NCBI RefSeq assembly: GCF_023078455.1
Contig: NZ_CP095740.1
Span: 732,001 to 796,000 of the forward strand
Source: Luteibacter aegosomatis
GTDB taxonomy: Bacteria > Pseudomonadota > Gammaproteobacteria > Xanthomonadales > Rhodanobacteraceae
DNA length: 64,000 nt
Reading direction: 5' to 3'
In this document: piece by piece, positions 33,475 to 41,980 of the stretch
How the letters are laid out: the number at the start of each line of letters is the position of its first letter
Position numbering within the stretch: the first letter of the stretch is position 1
Translations under genes and position numbers: made by a program
The notes under the pieces: generated by a model
Seen by the model: the letters and a program-made list of their open reading frames with translations, nothing else
Databases searched by the model: none
Told to the model about the DNA's origin: nothing

Positions 33475-33960
33475 ATGCAGACCTTTTCCACCGGCATGTC
33501 GAACACCACCCGCTGGACCGGCATGCTGGCCCTGCTGGTCTGCATCGTCGCGATCGTGGTGATGGCGGGACGCGTGACCGACACCGTCGCCGTACCGTTG
33601 GCGGGATTGCTGTTGGTGATCCTGTCCATCACCTTCGCGCTGTCGCCGCTGCGTTACGAGATCCACGGGCATGAGCTGGTGGTGCGTCGGCAGGTGGGGC
33701 GCACCACGGCCGACCTGCGCGGGGCGAGCGTGTCGCGTGACGACGGGGCGTTTCGCGGATTGGTTCGCGTGTTCGGCAACGGCGGGTTTTTCGCCTTCCA
33801 TGGCGTGTTCTATTCGCGGCGCCTGGGCTTCGTGCGGGTGTACGCGCGCAACCGCGATCACGGGGTGGTGGTGACGTTGCGCAACGGGAAGACGTGGGTG
33901 TTGTCGCCGGACGAGCCCGATCGGATGGTGGCTGCCATGCGTGCGGCTGCCGCTTCGTAG
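33475..33960 (+). CDS. Two-helix membrane protein with bacterial PH-like domain
   Basis: A 161-residue protein with two adjacent membrane segments (about residues 17-35 and 42-58) and a cytoplasmic C-terminal domain whose pattern (YEIHGHELVVRRQVGRTT, VFGNGGFFAFHGVF, LSPDEPDRMVAAM) matches bacterial PH domain proteins. GAGGAG precedes the ATG, and it starts 10 bases after the LprI-type gene, so the two form an operon. Function unknown. Confidence 0.72.
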   Translation: MQTFSTGMSNTTRWTGMLALLVCIVAIVVMAGRVTDTVAVPLAGLLLVILSITFALSPLRYEIHGHELVVRRQVGRTTADLRGASVSRDDGAFRGLVRVFGNGGFFAFHGVFYSRRLGFVRVYARNRDHGVVVTLRNGKTWVLSPDEPDRMVAAMRAAAAS

Positions 33961-34052
33961 GATTCGCCGACACGGTCGGCTCCCACCCCTCCGGTAGGCA
34001 GGCCGCGGCATGCTTGCTACCGAAGGGGTGGGAGCCGATCGTATCGGCGAAT
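33960..34052. repeat. Intergenic palindromic repeat, family A (GCCGATACGATCGGC subtype)
   Basis: An inverted pair: GATTCGCCGACACGGTCGGC then TCCCACCCCTCCGG, a short loop, and CCGAAGGGGTGGGA with GCCGATCGTATCGGCGAAT. It fills the gap between two convergent genes and touches both stop codons. Confidence 0.8.
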
Positions 34053-35422
34053 CAAGGCTTGCGACGACGCAGGGCGTAGCCGATGCCCAGGATCGCGAAC
34101 CACGCCGGGCTGGCGATCAGCGCCTGCCGCGTATCCGCCTGCAACGACAGCAACACCAGCACGAAGGCGAAGAAGGCCAGGCATACCCAGCACATGACCA
34201 CGCCGCCGGGCATGCGGTAACGCGAGGCCGCGTGCAGCTCGGGACGCTTCTTCCGGTAGGCGATGTAGGCGCACAGGATCAGCGACCACACGAACATGAA
34301 GAGGATGGCCGACAACGTGGTCACCAGCGTGAACGCGGTGACCAGGTTCGGGATCAGGTACACGAGCATCGCGCCGCCGAGCAGGCACAGGCAGGAGAAG
34401 AACAGGCCGTTGGAGGGTACCGCCGCACGCGACAACCGCTTGAACGCGGCCGGCGCGTGGTCCTCCTCGGCCAGTCCATACATCATGCGGCTGGTGGAAA
34501 AGATGCCGCTGTTGGCCGACGAGGTGGCCGAGGTGAGCACCACGAAGTTGATGAGGCTCGCCGCGGCAGGGATGCCGGCCAGCACGAACAGCTCCACGAA
34601 GGGGCTCTTGCCGGGCATCACCTGGCGCCACGGCGTCACCGACATGATCACGATCAGCGAGAACACGTAGAACAGGATGATGCGCACGGGGATCGAGTTG
34701 ATCGCCTTGGGCAGGTTGCGTTCGGGGTCGGCGGTTTCCGCCGCCGTGGTGCCCACCAGTTCGATGCCCACGAAGGCGAACACGGCGATCTGGAAACCGG
34801 CGAAGAAGCCGCCCATGCCCATCGGGAAGAACCCGCCGTCGCTCCACAGGTTGGCCAGCGAGGCCACGTGTCCGTCGGGCGAGCGGAAGTGCCAGGCGAT
34901 CATGCCGAAGCCGGTGACGATGAGCGCGCAGATCGCCACGATCTTGATCAGCGCGAACCAGAATTCCAGCTCGCCGAACAGCCGCACCGTGGTGAGGTTG
35001 AGGGTGAGCAGCAGGCCCACGCAGAGCAGGGCGGGAATCCACGGCGCGAGCCCCGGGAACCAGAACTGGGCATACGACGCGATCGCGATCACGTCGGCGA
35101 TGGCGGTGATGATCCAGCAGAACCAGTACGTCCAGCCGCAGAAGAAACCGGCCCAGGGGCCGAGCAGGTCGGTGGAGAAATCGATGAACGACTTGTACTG
35201 GAGGTTGGAGAGCAGCAGCTCGCCCATCGCGCGCATCACGAAGAACAGCATGACGCCGATGATGAGGTACACCAGCAGGATGGACGGCCCGGCCAGGCTG
35301 ATCGTCTTGCCCGATCCCATGAACAGGCCGGTGCCGATCGCGCCGCCGATGGCGATGAGCTGGAGATGGCGGTTGGAGAGGCTGCGCCGGAGGTGTTCGG
35401 CGGATTCCTGCGGGTGGGACAT
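34052..35422 (-). CDS. cycA: D-serine/D-alanine/glycine permease-type amino acid transporter
   Basis: A 456-residue amino acid/proton symporter of the APC family with about 12 membrane helices. The N terminus SNRHLQLIAIGGAIGTGLFM (about 17-36) is the family signature; LAGPSILLVYLIIG and MRAMGELLLSN follow, as in CycA of E. coli (470 residues). CycA imports D-alanine, D-serine and glycine. The ATG at 35422 is chosen because the preceding in-frame codons are not conserved in the family. CycA is the closest subgroup I recognise; AnsP or GabP-like specificity cannot be ruled out. Confidence 0.85.
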   Translation of the reverse strand: MSHPQESAEHLRRSLSNRHLQLIAIGGAIGTGLFMGSGKTISLAGPSILLVYLIIGVMLFFVMRAMGELLLSNLQYKSFIDFSTDLLGPWAGFFCGWTYWFCWIITAIADVIAIASYAQFWFPGLAPWIPALLCVGLLLTLNLTTVRLFGELEFWFALIKIVAICALIVTGFGMIAWHFRSPDGHVASLANLWSDGGFFPMGMGGFFAGFQIAVFAFVGIELVGTTAAETADPERNLPKAINSIPVRIILFYVFSLIVIMSVTPWRQVMPGKSPFVELFVLAGIPAAASLINFVVLTSATSSANSGIFSTSRMMYGLAEEDHAPAAFKRLSRAAVPSNGLFFSCLCLLGGAMLVYLIPNLVTAFTLVTTLSAILFMFVWSLILCAYIAYRKKRPELHAASRYRMPGGVVMCWVCLAFFAFVLVLLSLQADTRQALIASPAWFAILGIGYALRRRKP

Positions 35423-35549
35423 GGGCGGGCGCTTCCGTGGGACGTCGAAGCGGTGACCATACGGGGGGTGCACGGCTCCGGCAAGGGACGAACCGTGCGT
35501 GGCTTGCTAGGGTAAGCCCCTGGGGCCATGAGGCACGGGGGGAGACACC

Positions 35550-35933
35550 ATGATCGATGCCGTGAGGGAATCGCTGATCCGGGCTTACGTCGAGGCTTAT
35601 AACCGCTTCGACGTCGAGGGCATGCTCGCGACGCTGGCCGACGGGGTGCGTTTCGAACACCACGCCGGGGGAGAGCTGGCGGTCGCGACCGACGGCAAGG
35701 CCGACTTCGAAAAACTGGCGCGGGTGGGGGCGGCGATGTTCGCCTCGCGCAGGCAGACCCTCGTGTCGCTGGAGGAACGGGAGGGCCGGGTCGTCGCCAC
35801 CGTCGATTTCCATGGGGAGGTCGCCGAGGACATCCCCGACGGGCCGCGCGCCGGAACGGTCATAGAGATGCGGGGGACGTCGGAGTTCGGGTTCGACGGC
35901 GGGGCGATCGCCCGGGTGATCGACCGGGCATGA
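35550..35933 (+). CDS. SnoaL/NTF2-like small protein
   Basis: A 127-residue protein with the alpha+beta cone fold of the SnoaL/NTF2-like superfamily: an N-terminal helix IRAYVEAYNRFDVEGMLATL, a VRFEHHAGG strand and closing strands EMRGTSEFGF and GAIARVIDRA. Members are ketosteroid-isomerase-like enzymes or ligand binders; this one has no assignable substrate. It stands alone between the permease and the response regulator. Confidence 0.78.
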   Translation: MIDAVRESLIRAYVEAYNRFDVEGMLATLADGVRFEHHAGGELAVATDGKADFEKLARVGAAMFASRRQTLVSLEEREGRVVATVDFHGEVAEDIPDGPRAGTVIEMRGTSEFGFDGGAIARVIDRA

Positions 35934-35941
35934 CGCTCCGT

Positions 35942-36000
35942 AGGCCTTCGGTAGCGGATCTTCCTACCGAAGGGTGGGAGCGGACCCTGTCCGCGATGCC
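35942..36000. repeat. Intergenic palindromic repeat, family A, short copy
   Basis: CCTTCGGTAG pairs with CTACCGAAGG, and GCGGACCCTGTCCGC follows. It sits between two convergent genes (SnoaL-like and response regulator). Confidence 0.65.
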
Positions 36001-36016
36001 TGCGGAGCGAAGACCC

Positions 36017-36367
36017 TCAAAGCAACGCGTCGAGCGCCACCCTCAGGCTCTTGCGGTCGTACGGCTTCGGCAGGTACCTCATGTTGCCGCCCAGCCAGGT
36101 GTGTTGCGCTGCCGCCTCGCCGGACGTGACCAGCACCGGCATGTCTTTGCCGTATCGCTCGGCCAGCTCGCGACCGTCGCTTTCGCCCTTCATCCGCATG
36201 TCGGTGAACAGCAGGTCCGGCGCGTCGTTTTCCGCCAGCCACTTCTCCGCCTCCTCCCGGCTCGCCGCCGCATGCACCACGTAACCCAGGTCTTCCAGGG
36301 TCCAGGTGGTGACGTCGCGAATCATGGGTTCGTCTTCGACGAGAAGGATGGTGCGTTGGGTAGCCAT
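36017..36367 (-). CDS. Single-domain response regulator
   Basis: A 116-residue receiver domain without an output module: acidic pair E11/D12 (VEDEP), phospho-acceptor D56 in LLFTDMR, a Thr/Ser switch in VLVTSG and the Lys in LPKPYDR. Such proteins accept phosphate from a kinase and act by protein contact. It lies on the opposite strand just upstream of the stressosome cluster and its two histidine kinases, making one of them a plausible partner (inference). Confidence 0.88.
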   Translation of the reverse strand: MATQRTILLVEDEPMIRDVTTWTLEDLGYVVHAAASREEAEKWLAENDAPDLLFTDMRMKGESDGRELAERYGKDMPVLVTSGEAAAQHTWLGGNMRYLPKPYDRKSLRVALDALL

Positions 36368-36502
36368 GGTGGTCCGGGACGAGGGTGCGGCGAGGCTATT
36401 AAAAGCCGGCGCGTGAAGGCGGCGTCAATGCGTACACATGCCGTGGCGGTATTCCATTGCGCCACGACTGCCCGCATCATAACCATTTTTCGGGGGACGC
36501 CC

Positions 36503-37360
36503 ATGTCAGAGCTGAGCCATCGCACCATCGACACCGTTCGTAACAACGAGGCCCAGCTCCTGGACCGGTGGTCTGCCAACCTGGAGTCGAGCGGCGCCTC
36601 GCGCGACTCGCGCATCGGCAGCGCGGAGCTCGAATCGCAGACGCGCGAGTTCCTCCGCCTGTTCGTGGCCGGGTCCGCCACCGGCGATGCCTCGTCGCTG
36701 GCGAGCAACGAATGGAGCGAAGCGCGAACCTTCCTCGAGAAGCTTTCCCGCAGCCGCGCGATGCAGGGCTTCGACTCGCATCACACGGCCAACTTCATCT
36801 TCTCGCTGAAGCGGCCGATGTTCGACCTGCTGCAAAAGGAGTATGCCGGCGACGCGGCCGAACTGGCCTCGCAGCTGTGGGCCGTCTCCGAACTGCTCGA
36901 TGCGCTGGGCCTGCACACCATCCGGGCCTTCCAGAAGTCGCGCGAGGAAGTCATCGCCCGCCAGCAGGAAGAATTGCTCGAACTCTCCACCCCGGTGGTG
37001 AAGCTGTGGGACGGCGTGCTTGCGTTGCCGATGATCGGCACGCTGGATTCCCAGCGTACGCAGGTGGTGATGGAGTCGCTGCTCCAGCGCATCGTCGAAA
37101 CCGGTTCGGAAATCGCCATCATCGACATCACCGGCGTTCCCACCGTGGATACGCTGGTGGCGCAGCACCTGCTGAAGACGGTCACGGCCATCCGCCTGAT
37201 GGGTGCCGACGCCATCATCAGCGGCGTGCGTCCGCAGATCGCGCAGACGATCGTGCATCTCGGGCTCGACCTGCAGGGCATCGTGACCAAGGCCAACCTC
37301 GCCGACGCGCTCGCGCTGGCGTTGAAGCGGTCGGGATTCACGGTGGGCAGGGCGAGCTGA
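36503..37360 (+). CDS. rsbR: RsbR-type stressosome sensor (STAS domain)
   Basis: A 285-residue protein with an N-terminal globin-like sensor region (about 1-160) and a C-terminal STAS domain. The STAS part is close to Bacillus RsbRA: DITGVPTVDTLVAQHLL carries the counterpart of T171, and QIAQTIVHLGL that of T205, both phosphorylated by RsbT. RsbR and RsbS build the stressosome, which holds RsbT until stress. ATG 36503 follows GGGGGAC; a longer frame upstream crosses the promoter region and is not used. It is the first gene of a six-gene run with overlapping or close starts. Confidence 0.92.
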   Translation: MSELSHRTIDTVRNNEAQLLDRWSANLESSGASRDSRIGSAELESQTREFLRLFVAGSATGDASSLASNEWSEARTFLEKLSRSRAMQGFDSHHTANFIFSLKRPMFDLLQKEYAGDAAELASQLWAVSELLDALGLHTIRAFQKSREEVIARQQEELLELSTPVVKLWDGVLALPMIGTLDSQRTQVVMESLLQRIVETGSEIAIIDITGVPTVDTLVAQHLLKTVTAIRLMGADAIISGVRPQIAQTIVHLGLDLQGIVTKANLADALALALKRSGFTVGRAS

Positions 37361-37364
37361 CGCC

Positions 37365-37727
37365 GTGGACCGCATCCCCATCCTGCGCATGGGCGAGTTC
37401 CTGCTCGTCACCATCCAGGTCGACATGCACGATCAGCTCGCGCTGACCCTGCAGGACGACCTCGCCGAAAAGATCACCCAGACCGGCGCGCGGGGCGTGC
37501 TGATCGACATTTCCGCGCTGGATATCGTGGACTCCTTCATCGGCCGCATGATCGCCACGATCTCGGGCCTGTCGAGGATCATGGACGCGCAGACGATGGT
37601 GGTCGGCATGCAACCCGCCGTGGCGATCACCCTCGTGGAGCTGGGCCTGACCTTGCCCGGCGTGAGCACCGCGCTCGACGTGGAGCGCGGCATGAAGCTG
37701 CTGCGCGAACGCGTGCACGCCGAATGA
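37365..37727 (+). CDS. rsbS: RsbS stressosome scaffold protein (STAS domain)
   Basis: A 120-residue minimal STAS protein (GTG start). It opens MDRIPILRMGEFLLVTIQ and carries LIDISALDIVDSFIGRM, where the serine of DSF corresponds to S59 of Bacillus RsbS, the RsbT target. With RsbR it forms the stressosome core. It starts 4 bases after rsbR and overlaps rsbT by 4 bases. Confidence 0.93.
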   Translation: MDRIPILRMGEFLLVTIQVDMHDQLALTLQDDLAEKITQTGARGVLIDISALDIVDSFIGRMIATISGLSRIMDAQTMVVGMQPAVAITLVELGLTLPGVSTALDVERGMKLLRERVHAE

Positions 37728-38128
37728 ACGGGCCGGCCAGCGGTACGCATCCCGTCCGCACCGAGCAGGACGTCGTGCTCGCGCGCCAGCAGGTCCGCAA
37801 ACTCGCGGTCGCATGCGGACTGCGCCTCGTCGACCAGACCAAGCTCGTTACCGCCGCCAGCGAGCTGGCGCGCAACACCGTCATCTACGGCGGTGGCGGC
37901 GACATGGACTGGGAGACCCTGGAAGACGGCGCCCGGAAGGGCCTGCGCCTGGTGTTTCGCGACGAAGGCCCGGGCATTTCCGACATGAAGCTGGCGATGA
38001 CCGACGGCTGGACCTCCGGCGGTGGCCTGGGCCTTGGCCTCACCGGTGCGCGGCGCCTGGTCGACGAATTCTCGCTGGAGAGCGCACCCGGCTCGGGCAC
38101 CCGCGTGACGATCTGCAAATGGACCTGA
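37724..38128 (+). CDS. rsbT: RsbT serine/threonine kinase (switch protein)
   Basis: A 134-residue GHKL-fold kinase. The ATP-binding boxes are clear: N-box SELARNTVIYGGGG, G1 DEGPGISD and G2 GGGLGLGLTGARRLVDEF. RsbT phosphorylates RsbR and RsbS, leaves the stressosome and activates a downstream partner; in Bacillus this is the phosphatase RsbU, here the next genes are candidates. It overlaps rsbS by 4 bases and the next gene by 10. Confidence 0.93.
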   Translation: MNGPASGTHPVRTEQDVVLARQQVRKLAVACGLRLVDQTKLVTAASELARNTVIYGGGGDMDWETLEDGARKGLRLVFRDEGPGISDMKLAMTDGWTSGGGLGLGLTGARRLVDEFSLESAPGSGTRVTICKWT

Positions 38129-39126
38129 TCGTCGCCGGCCAGCCGACCCTCATCGTGCCCGTCGAGGACACCACCCAGATCGGCCAGGCGCGACGCTCGG
38201 CGACGAAGGCGGCCCTGGAGGCCGGCTTCGACGAGGCCGATACGGGACGCGTGGCGCTGGTCACCACCGAACTGTCGACCAACGTGCTGCGCCATGCGGG
38301 GCGCGGCGAAATCCACGTCGCCATCGTGCCCGGGCGGGACACGCAGGGCGTGCAGGTGGTCGCCGTGGACCGTGGCCCGGGCTTCGACTTCGCCGTCTGC
38401 CTGACCGACGGCCATTCCACCGCCGGTTCGCGCGGCGAGGGCCTGGGTGCGATCCGGCGCCAGTCGCAGGTGATGGACGCCCATGCCGACCACCGGGGCT
38501 CGGTCGTGCTGTCGCGCATGTATCCGCGCGGTACCGCCCAGGCGGACATCCGCTTCGGTGCCACCCAGCAGGCCCTGGCGGGTGAGCCGATCTGCGGCGA
38601 CGGCTGGGCCATGGCCCTGTCGGACTCCGCCCAGGGTGTGCTGTTGGTGGACGGCCTCGGCCACGGCCCCGCGGCGCACCGGGCCGCGGCCGCGTGCGTG
38701 GAGGCCTACGTGGCGGACCATGACGGCGATCCCGTCGAGGTGATGGCCCGGCTCAATGCCGCCATGTCGGGTACGCGGGGCGGCGCGGTCGCGATGGTCC
38801 GGCATGCCGGCGGGACCCTGCGTTATTGCGGCGTAGGCAATATCGCCGGCAGCCTGATATCCGCCGACGCCTCGCGCGGCCTTGCCTCGCACCCCGGCAT
38901 CATGGGCATGGCGACGCGCCGCATGCAGGCCTTCGATTTTCCCGGGGCGACGGGCAAGCTGCTGGTGATGCACAGCGACGGGCTGCAATCGCGCTGGAGC
39001 CTGCGCGATTACCCCGGCCTGGCCAACCGCCATCCCGCCGTGGTCACCTCGGTGCTGTATCGTGATTTCGATCGGGGCCGTGACGACGTCACGGTGTTCG
39101 CCATCTCGCTGGAGGATCGCGCATGA
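38119..39126 (+). CDS. HATPase-PP2C fusion: anti-sigma-type ATPase with RsbX-like phosphatase
   Basis: A 335-residue fusion. Residues 15-135 are a second GHKL kinase-like domain (VTTELSTNVLRHAG as N-box, VDRGPGFD as G1, RGEGLGAIRRQS as G2). Residues 150-335 are a PP2C/SpoIIE-type phosphatase (DGWAMALSDSAQGVLLVDGLGHG and GKLLVMHSDGLQSRW) resembling RsbX, which dephosphorylates RsbR/RsbS to reset the system. Kinase-like and phosphatase parts in one chain are a known arrangement in Gram-negative stressosome operons. It starts inside rsbT and overlaps the next gene by 4 bases. Confidence 0.88.
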   Translation: MDLIVAGQPTLIVPVEDTTQIGQARRSATKAALEAGFDEADTGRVALVTTELSTNVLRHAGRGEIHVAIVPGRDTQGVQVVAVDRGPGFDFAVCLTDGHSTAGSRGEGLGAIRRQSQVMDAHADHRGSVVLSRMYPRGTAQADIRFGATQQALAGEPICGDGWAMALSDSAQGVLLVDGLGHGPAAHRAAAACVEAYVADHDGDPVEVMARLNAAMSGTRGGAVAMVRHAGGTLRYCGVGNIAGSLISADASRGLASHPGIMGMATRRMQAFDFPGATGKLLVMHSDGLQSRWSLRDYPGLANRHPAVVTSVLYRDFDRGRDDVTVFAISLEDRA

Positions 39127-39968
39127 GCGACAGCGACGCCCTTCGTGCCGAAATCGATGCCCTGCGAGCGGAACTGGACGAAACCAACCAGGGCGTGCTC
39201 GCGCTCTACGCCGAACTGGACAACCAGGCCGAGCAGCTGCGCCAGGCGTCGGAGCTGAAGAGCCGCTTCCTGTCGTACATGAGCCATGAGTTCCGCACGC
39301 CGCTGGGCTCGATCCTCAGCATGACGCGCCTGCTCACCGACGGCCTGGACGGCCAGCTCAACGTCGAGCAGCACAAACAGGTGGATTTCATCGCCGGCGC
39401 CGCGCGCGAGCTGAGCGACATGGTGGACGACCTGCTCGACCTGGCGAAGATCGAGGCGGGGCGCATCACCATCTCGCCGGAATGGTTCGAGCTGATGGAC
39501 CTGTTCTCCGCGTTGCGCGGCATGTTCCGTCCCATCGTCGAATCGAGCCAGACCGACCTCATCTTCGAGGAGCCCCGGGACATGCCCCGGCTCTATACCG
39601 ACGACAAGAAACTCGCGCAGATCCTGCGCAACTACATTTCCAATGCGCTGAAATTCACGCCGCGCGGCGAGGTGCGCGTGTCGGCATCGTTGGAAGGCGG
39701 CGACCGCGTGCGTTTTTCGGTGAAGGACACCGGCATCGGCATCCCCGCCGAATTGCACGACGTGCTTTTCGACGACTTCACCCAGGTCGACTCGCCGCTG
39801 CAGAAACGCGTGCGCGGCACGGGCCTGGGACTTTCGTTGTGCCGCCAGTTCGCGCACCTGCTCGGTGGCGAGGTGGGCATGACCAGCCGCATCGGGAAGG
39901 GCTCCACGTTTCACGTGGTGCTGCCCTTGACCCTCGCCGTGGCGGAGGTGGCCGATGCCGGCGAGTAA
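39123..39968 (+). CDS. Sensor-less cytoplasmic histidine kinase
   Basis: A 281-residue kinase. The first 45 residues form a coiled coil (DALRAEIDALRAELDE), followed by the HisKA domain with the phospho-accepting H55 in YMSHEFRTPLGS and a complete HATPase domain (N-box NYISNALKFT, DTGIGIP, RGTGLGLSLC). It has no membrane segment and no sensor domain of its own, so its signal must come from partner proteins, presumably the stressosome upstream. It overlaps the phosphatase gene by 4 bases and the hybrid kinase by 14. Confidence 0.9.
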   Translation: MSDSDALRAEIDALRAELDETNQGVLALYAELDNQAEQLRQASELKSRFLSYMSHEFRTPLGSILSMTRLLTDGLDGQLNVEQHKQVDFIAGAARELSDMVDDLLDLAKIEAGRITISPEWFELMDLFSALRGMFRPIVESSQTDLIFEEPRDMPRLYTDDKKLAQILRNYISNALKFTPRGEVRVSASLEGGDRVRFSVKDTGIGIPAELHDVLFDDFTQVDSPLQKRVRGTGLGLSLCRQFAHLLGGEVGMTSRIGKGSTFHVVLPLTLAVAEVADAGE

Positions 39969-41868
39969 GCGACTCCTGATCGTCGACGACAACGCCGCCA
40001 CGCGCTACGCCATGCGCCGCACGATGGAACGCCATGGCTACGAGGTGCTGGAAGCGGGCACCGGGACCGACGGCCTCGCGACGCTTGCCGACAACGACGT
40101 CGCCGCGCTGATCCTCGACGTGAACCTGCCGGACATGAGCGGCTTCGACGTGGTGCGCCGCTTGCGCGAGATGCCGCGTACGCAGCTGTTGCCGGTGGTG
40201 CACGTATCGGCCGCCTCCATCGATACCGGCGATCTCATCACCGGCCTGGACAACGGTGCCGACGCGTACCTCATCCACCCGGTGGACCCCGACGTGCTGC
40301 TGGCGACCATGCGCACGTTGTTGCGCGTGCGCTACACGGAAGACGCGTTACGCGAAGCCGAAGCCCGTTTTCGCGACATCTTCCTCAACATCGCCGCGCC
40401 GATCGCCGTGGTCGACGGAGACCTCGCGGTCCGCGAAGCCAACGATGCGTTTCGACGCCTCGTGGGGCAGGCCGGCTGCGACGAGTCGTTGCCCGCCTGT
40501 TTCGGCGAGGGTCAGGACGACCTGCTGGCGCGGATGCGCGAGGCGGTGCGCGACCGGCAGCGTTGGCATGGCGTCCTGCCCATGCACACGGTGCAGGGGC
40601 CGCGGGAAACCGAATGGCGCGTCACGCCCTACCGCGACGGCGCCGGTCTGGTTTTCGTCGAAGACGTGACCGAACAGCGCCGCCGCGAACGCGACCACCT
40701 CCAGCGCATCGATTCCGCCCATACCCAGCTGGCGCTCGCCGAATCGCAGCTGGTGCAAGCGCAGAAGATGGACGCGCTGGGCAAGCTCACCGGCGGCATC
40801 GCGCACGATTTCAACAACCTGCTCACCAGCATCATCACCGGCATCGACCTGGTGAACCGGCAGATCGAAAGCGGCCATCCCGAGCGCGTGCAGCGCTTCG
40901 TCGACGCGGCGCTGGGTTCGGCCCGCCGTGCGGCGGCGCTCACGCATCGCCTGCTGGCCTTCGCCCGCCAGCAGCCGCTGGATACGCGGCCCACCGACAT
41001 CAACGAACGCGTGCGCTCGCTCGAAGACATGCTGCGCCGCACGCTGGGCGAGCACATCGAGCTGCACCTGGATCTTTCCGTCGATCCCGCCGTGGCCAGC
41101 GTGGACGTCAACCAGCTCGAAAACGCGGTGATCAACCTCGTGATCAACGCGCGCGACGCCATGCCCGACGGCGGTCGCATCGGGGTGAAGACGGCGACCG
41201 TGAGCGTCCGCCACGACGACGAGCTGGCCGACGGCGAGTACGTGATGCTGACGGTGTCCGACAACGGCGAGGGTATTCCCTCCGACGTACTGGGCAAGGT
41301 GTTCGAGCCGTTCTTCACCACCAAGCCGCTCGGCCAGGGCACGGGTCTGGGCCTGTCGATGATCTACGGCTTCGCGCGGCAGTCCGGCGGCCATGCACGC
41401 ATCTGCAGCACGCCGGGCGAAGGCACCAGTGTGTCGTTGCTGCTGCCGGCCAGCGAGGCGCCCGTGGTGGACGTCGAAGTGATCAGGGAAACGGTGGAAG
41501 GCGGTCGCGGCGAGCGCATCCTCCTCGTGGAAGACACCGACGCGCTACGCATGATGGTCACCGAAGTGCTGCGTGGTGCGGGCTACGACTGTGTCGCCAC
41601 GTCGGATGCCGACGAGGCCTTGCGCCTCGTACGTGGGGACGAGACGTTACACCTCCTGCTTACCGACATCGGCATGCCCGGCATGAACGGTCGCGAGCTT
41701 GCCGAGGTGGCGCGCGCGTGGCGTCCGGCCTTGCCGGTTCTGTTCATGACCGGCTACGCGGAAAATGCCGTGGAACGCTCGCGGTTCCTCGGGCAGGGTA
41801 TGGACATGATCGTGAAGCCGTTCGAGATCGACATGCTGCTGGGGCGCGTGCGGCGGATGTTGGGATAA
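39955..41868 (+). CDS. Hybrid histidine kinase (receiver-PAS-kinase-receiver)
   Basis: A 637-residue cytoplasmic kinase. Domains in order: receiver 1 (VDDNAA at 10-15, acceptor D55 in LILDVNLP), a PAS domain (about 135-235, ending EDVTEQRRRERDH), HisKA with H283 in GGIAHDFNNLL, HATPase (LVINARDAMPDGG, DNGEGIP, GTGLGLSMIYG), and a C-terminal receiver with acceptor Asp near 572 (LLTDIGMPG). It closes the stressosome operon and overlaps the previous kinase gene, so both kinases likely act in one phosphorelay. No DNA-binding output is present. Confidence 0.92.
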   Translation: MPASKRLLIVDDNAATRYAMRRTMERHGYEVLEAGTGTDGLATLADNDVAALILDVNLPDMSGFDVVRRLREMPRTQLLPVVHVSAASIDTGDLITGLDNGADAYLIHPVDPDVLLATMRTLLRVRYTEDALREAEARFRDIFLNIAAPIAVVDGDLAVREANDAFRRLVGQAGCDESLPACFGEGQDDLLARMREAVRDRQRWHGVLPMHTVQGPRETEWRVTPYRDGAGLVFVEDVTEQRRRERDHLQRIDSAHTQLALAESQLVQAQKMDALGKLTGGIAHDFNNLLTSIITGIDLVNRQIESGHPERVQRFVDAALGSARRAAALTHRLLAFARQQPLDTRPTDINERVRSLEDMLRRTLGEHIELHLDLSVDPAVASVDVNQLENAVINLVINARDAMPDGGRIGVKTATVSVRHDDELADGEYVMLTVSDNGEGIPSDVLGKVFEPFFTTKPLGQGTGLGLSMIYGFARQSGGHARICSTPGEGTSVSLLLPASEAPVVDVEVIRETVEGGRGERILLVEDTDALRMMVTEVLRGAGYDCVATSDADEALRLVRGDETLHLLLTDIGMPGMNGRELAEVARAWRPALPVLFMTGYAENAVERSRFLGQGMDMIVKPFEIDMLLGRVRRMLG

Positions 41869-41980
41869 TCCCCTCGCCAAAACCGGTCATGGCGAGTCGC
41901 GCGATTTTCGCGGCACCCCCACGCGATGTCCACTCGCGAAGGCGCACGTTCGGGCATCCCCTCGCCAAGGAGCCCGTGCC

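Noticed and set aside
34010..35515. 501-codon plus-strand frame opposite the permease
   Set aside because: His/Glu/Gln-rich product, typical antisense of a membrane protein gene.
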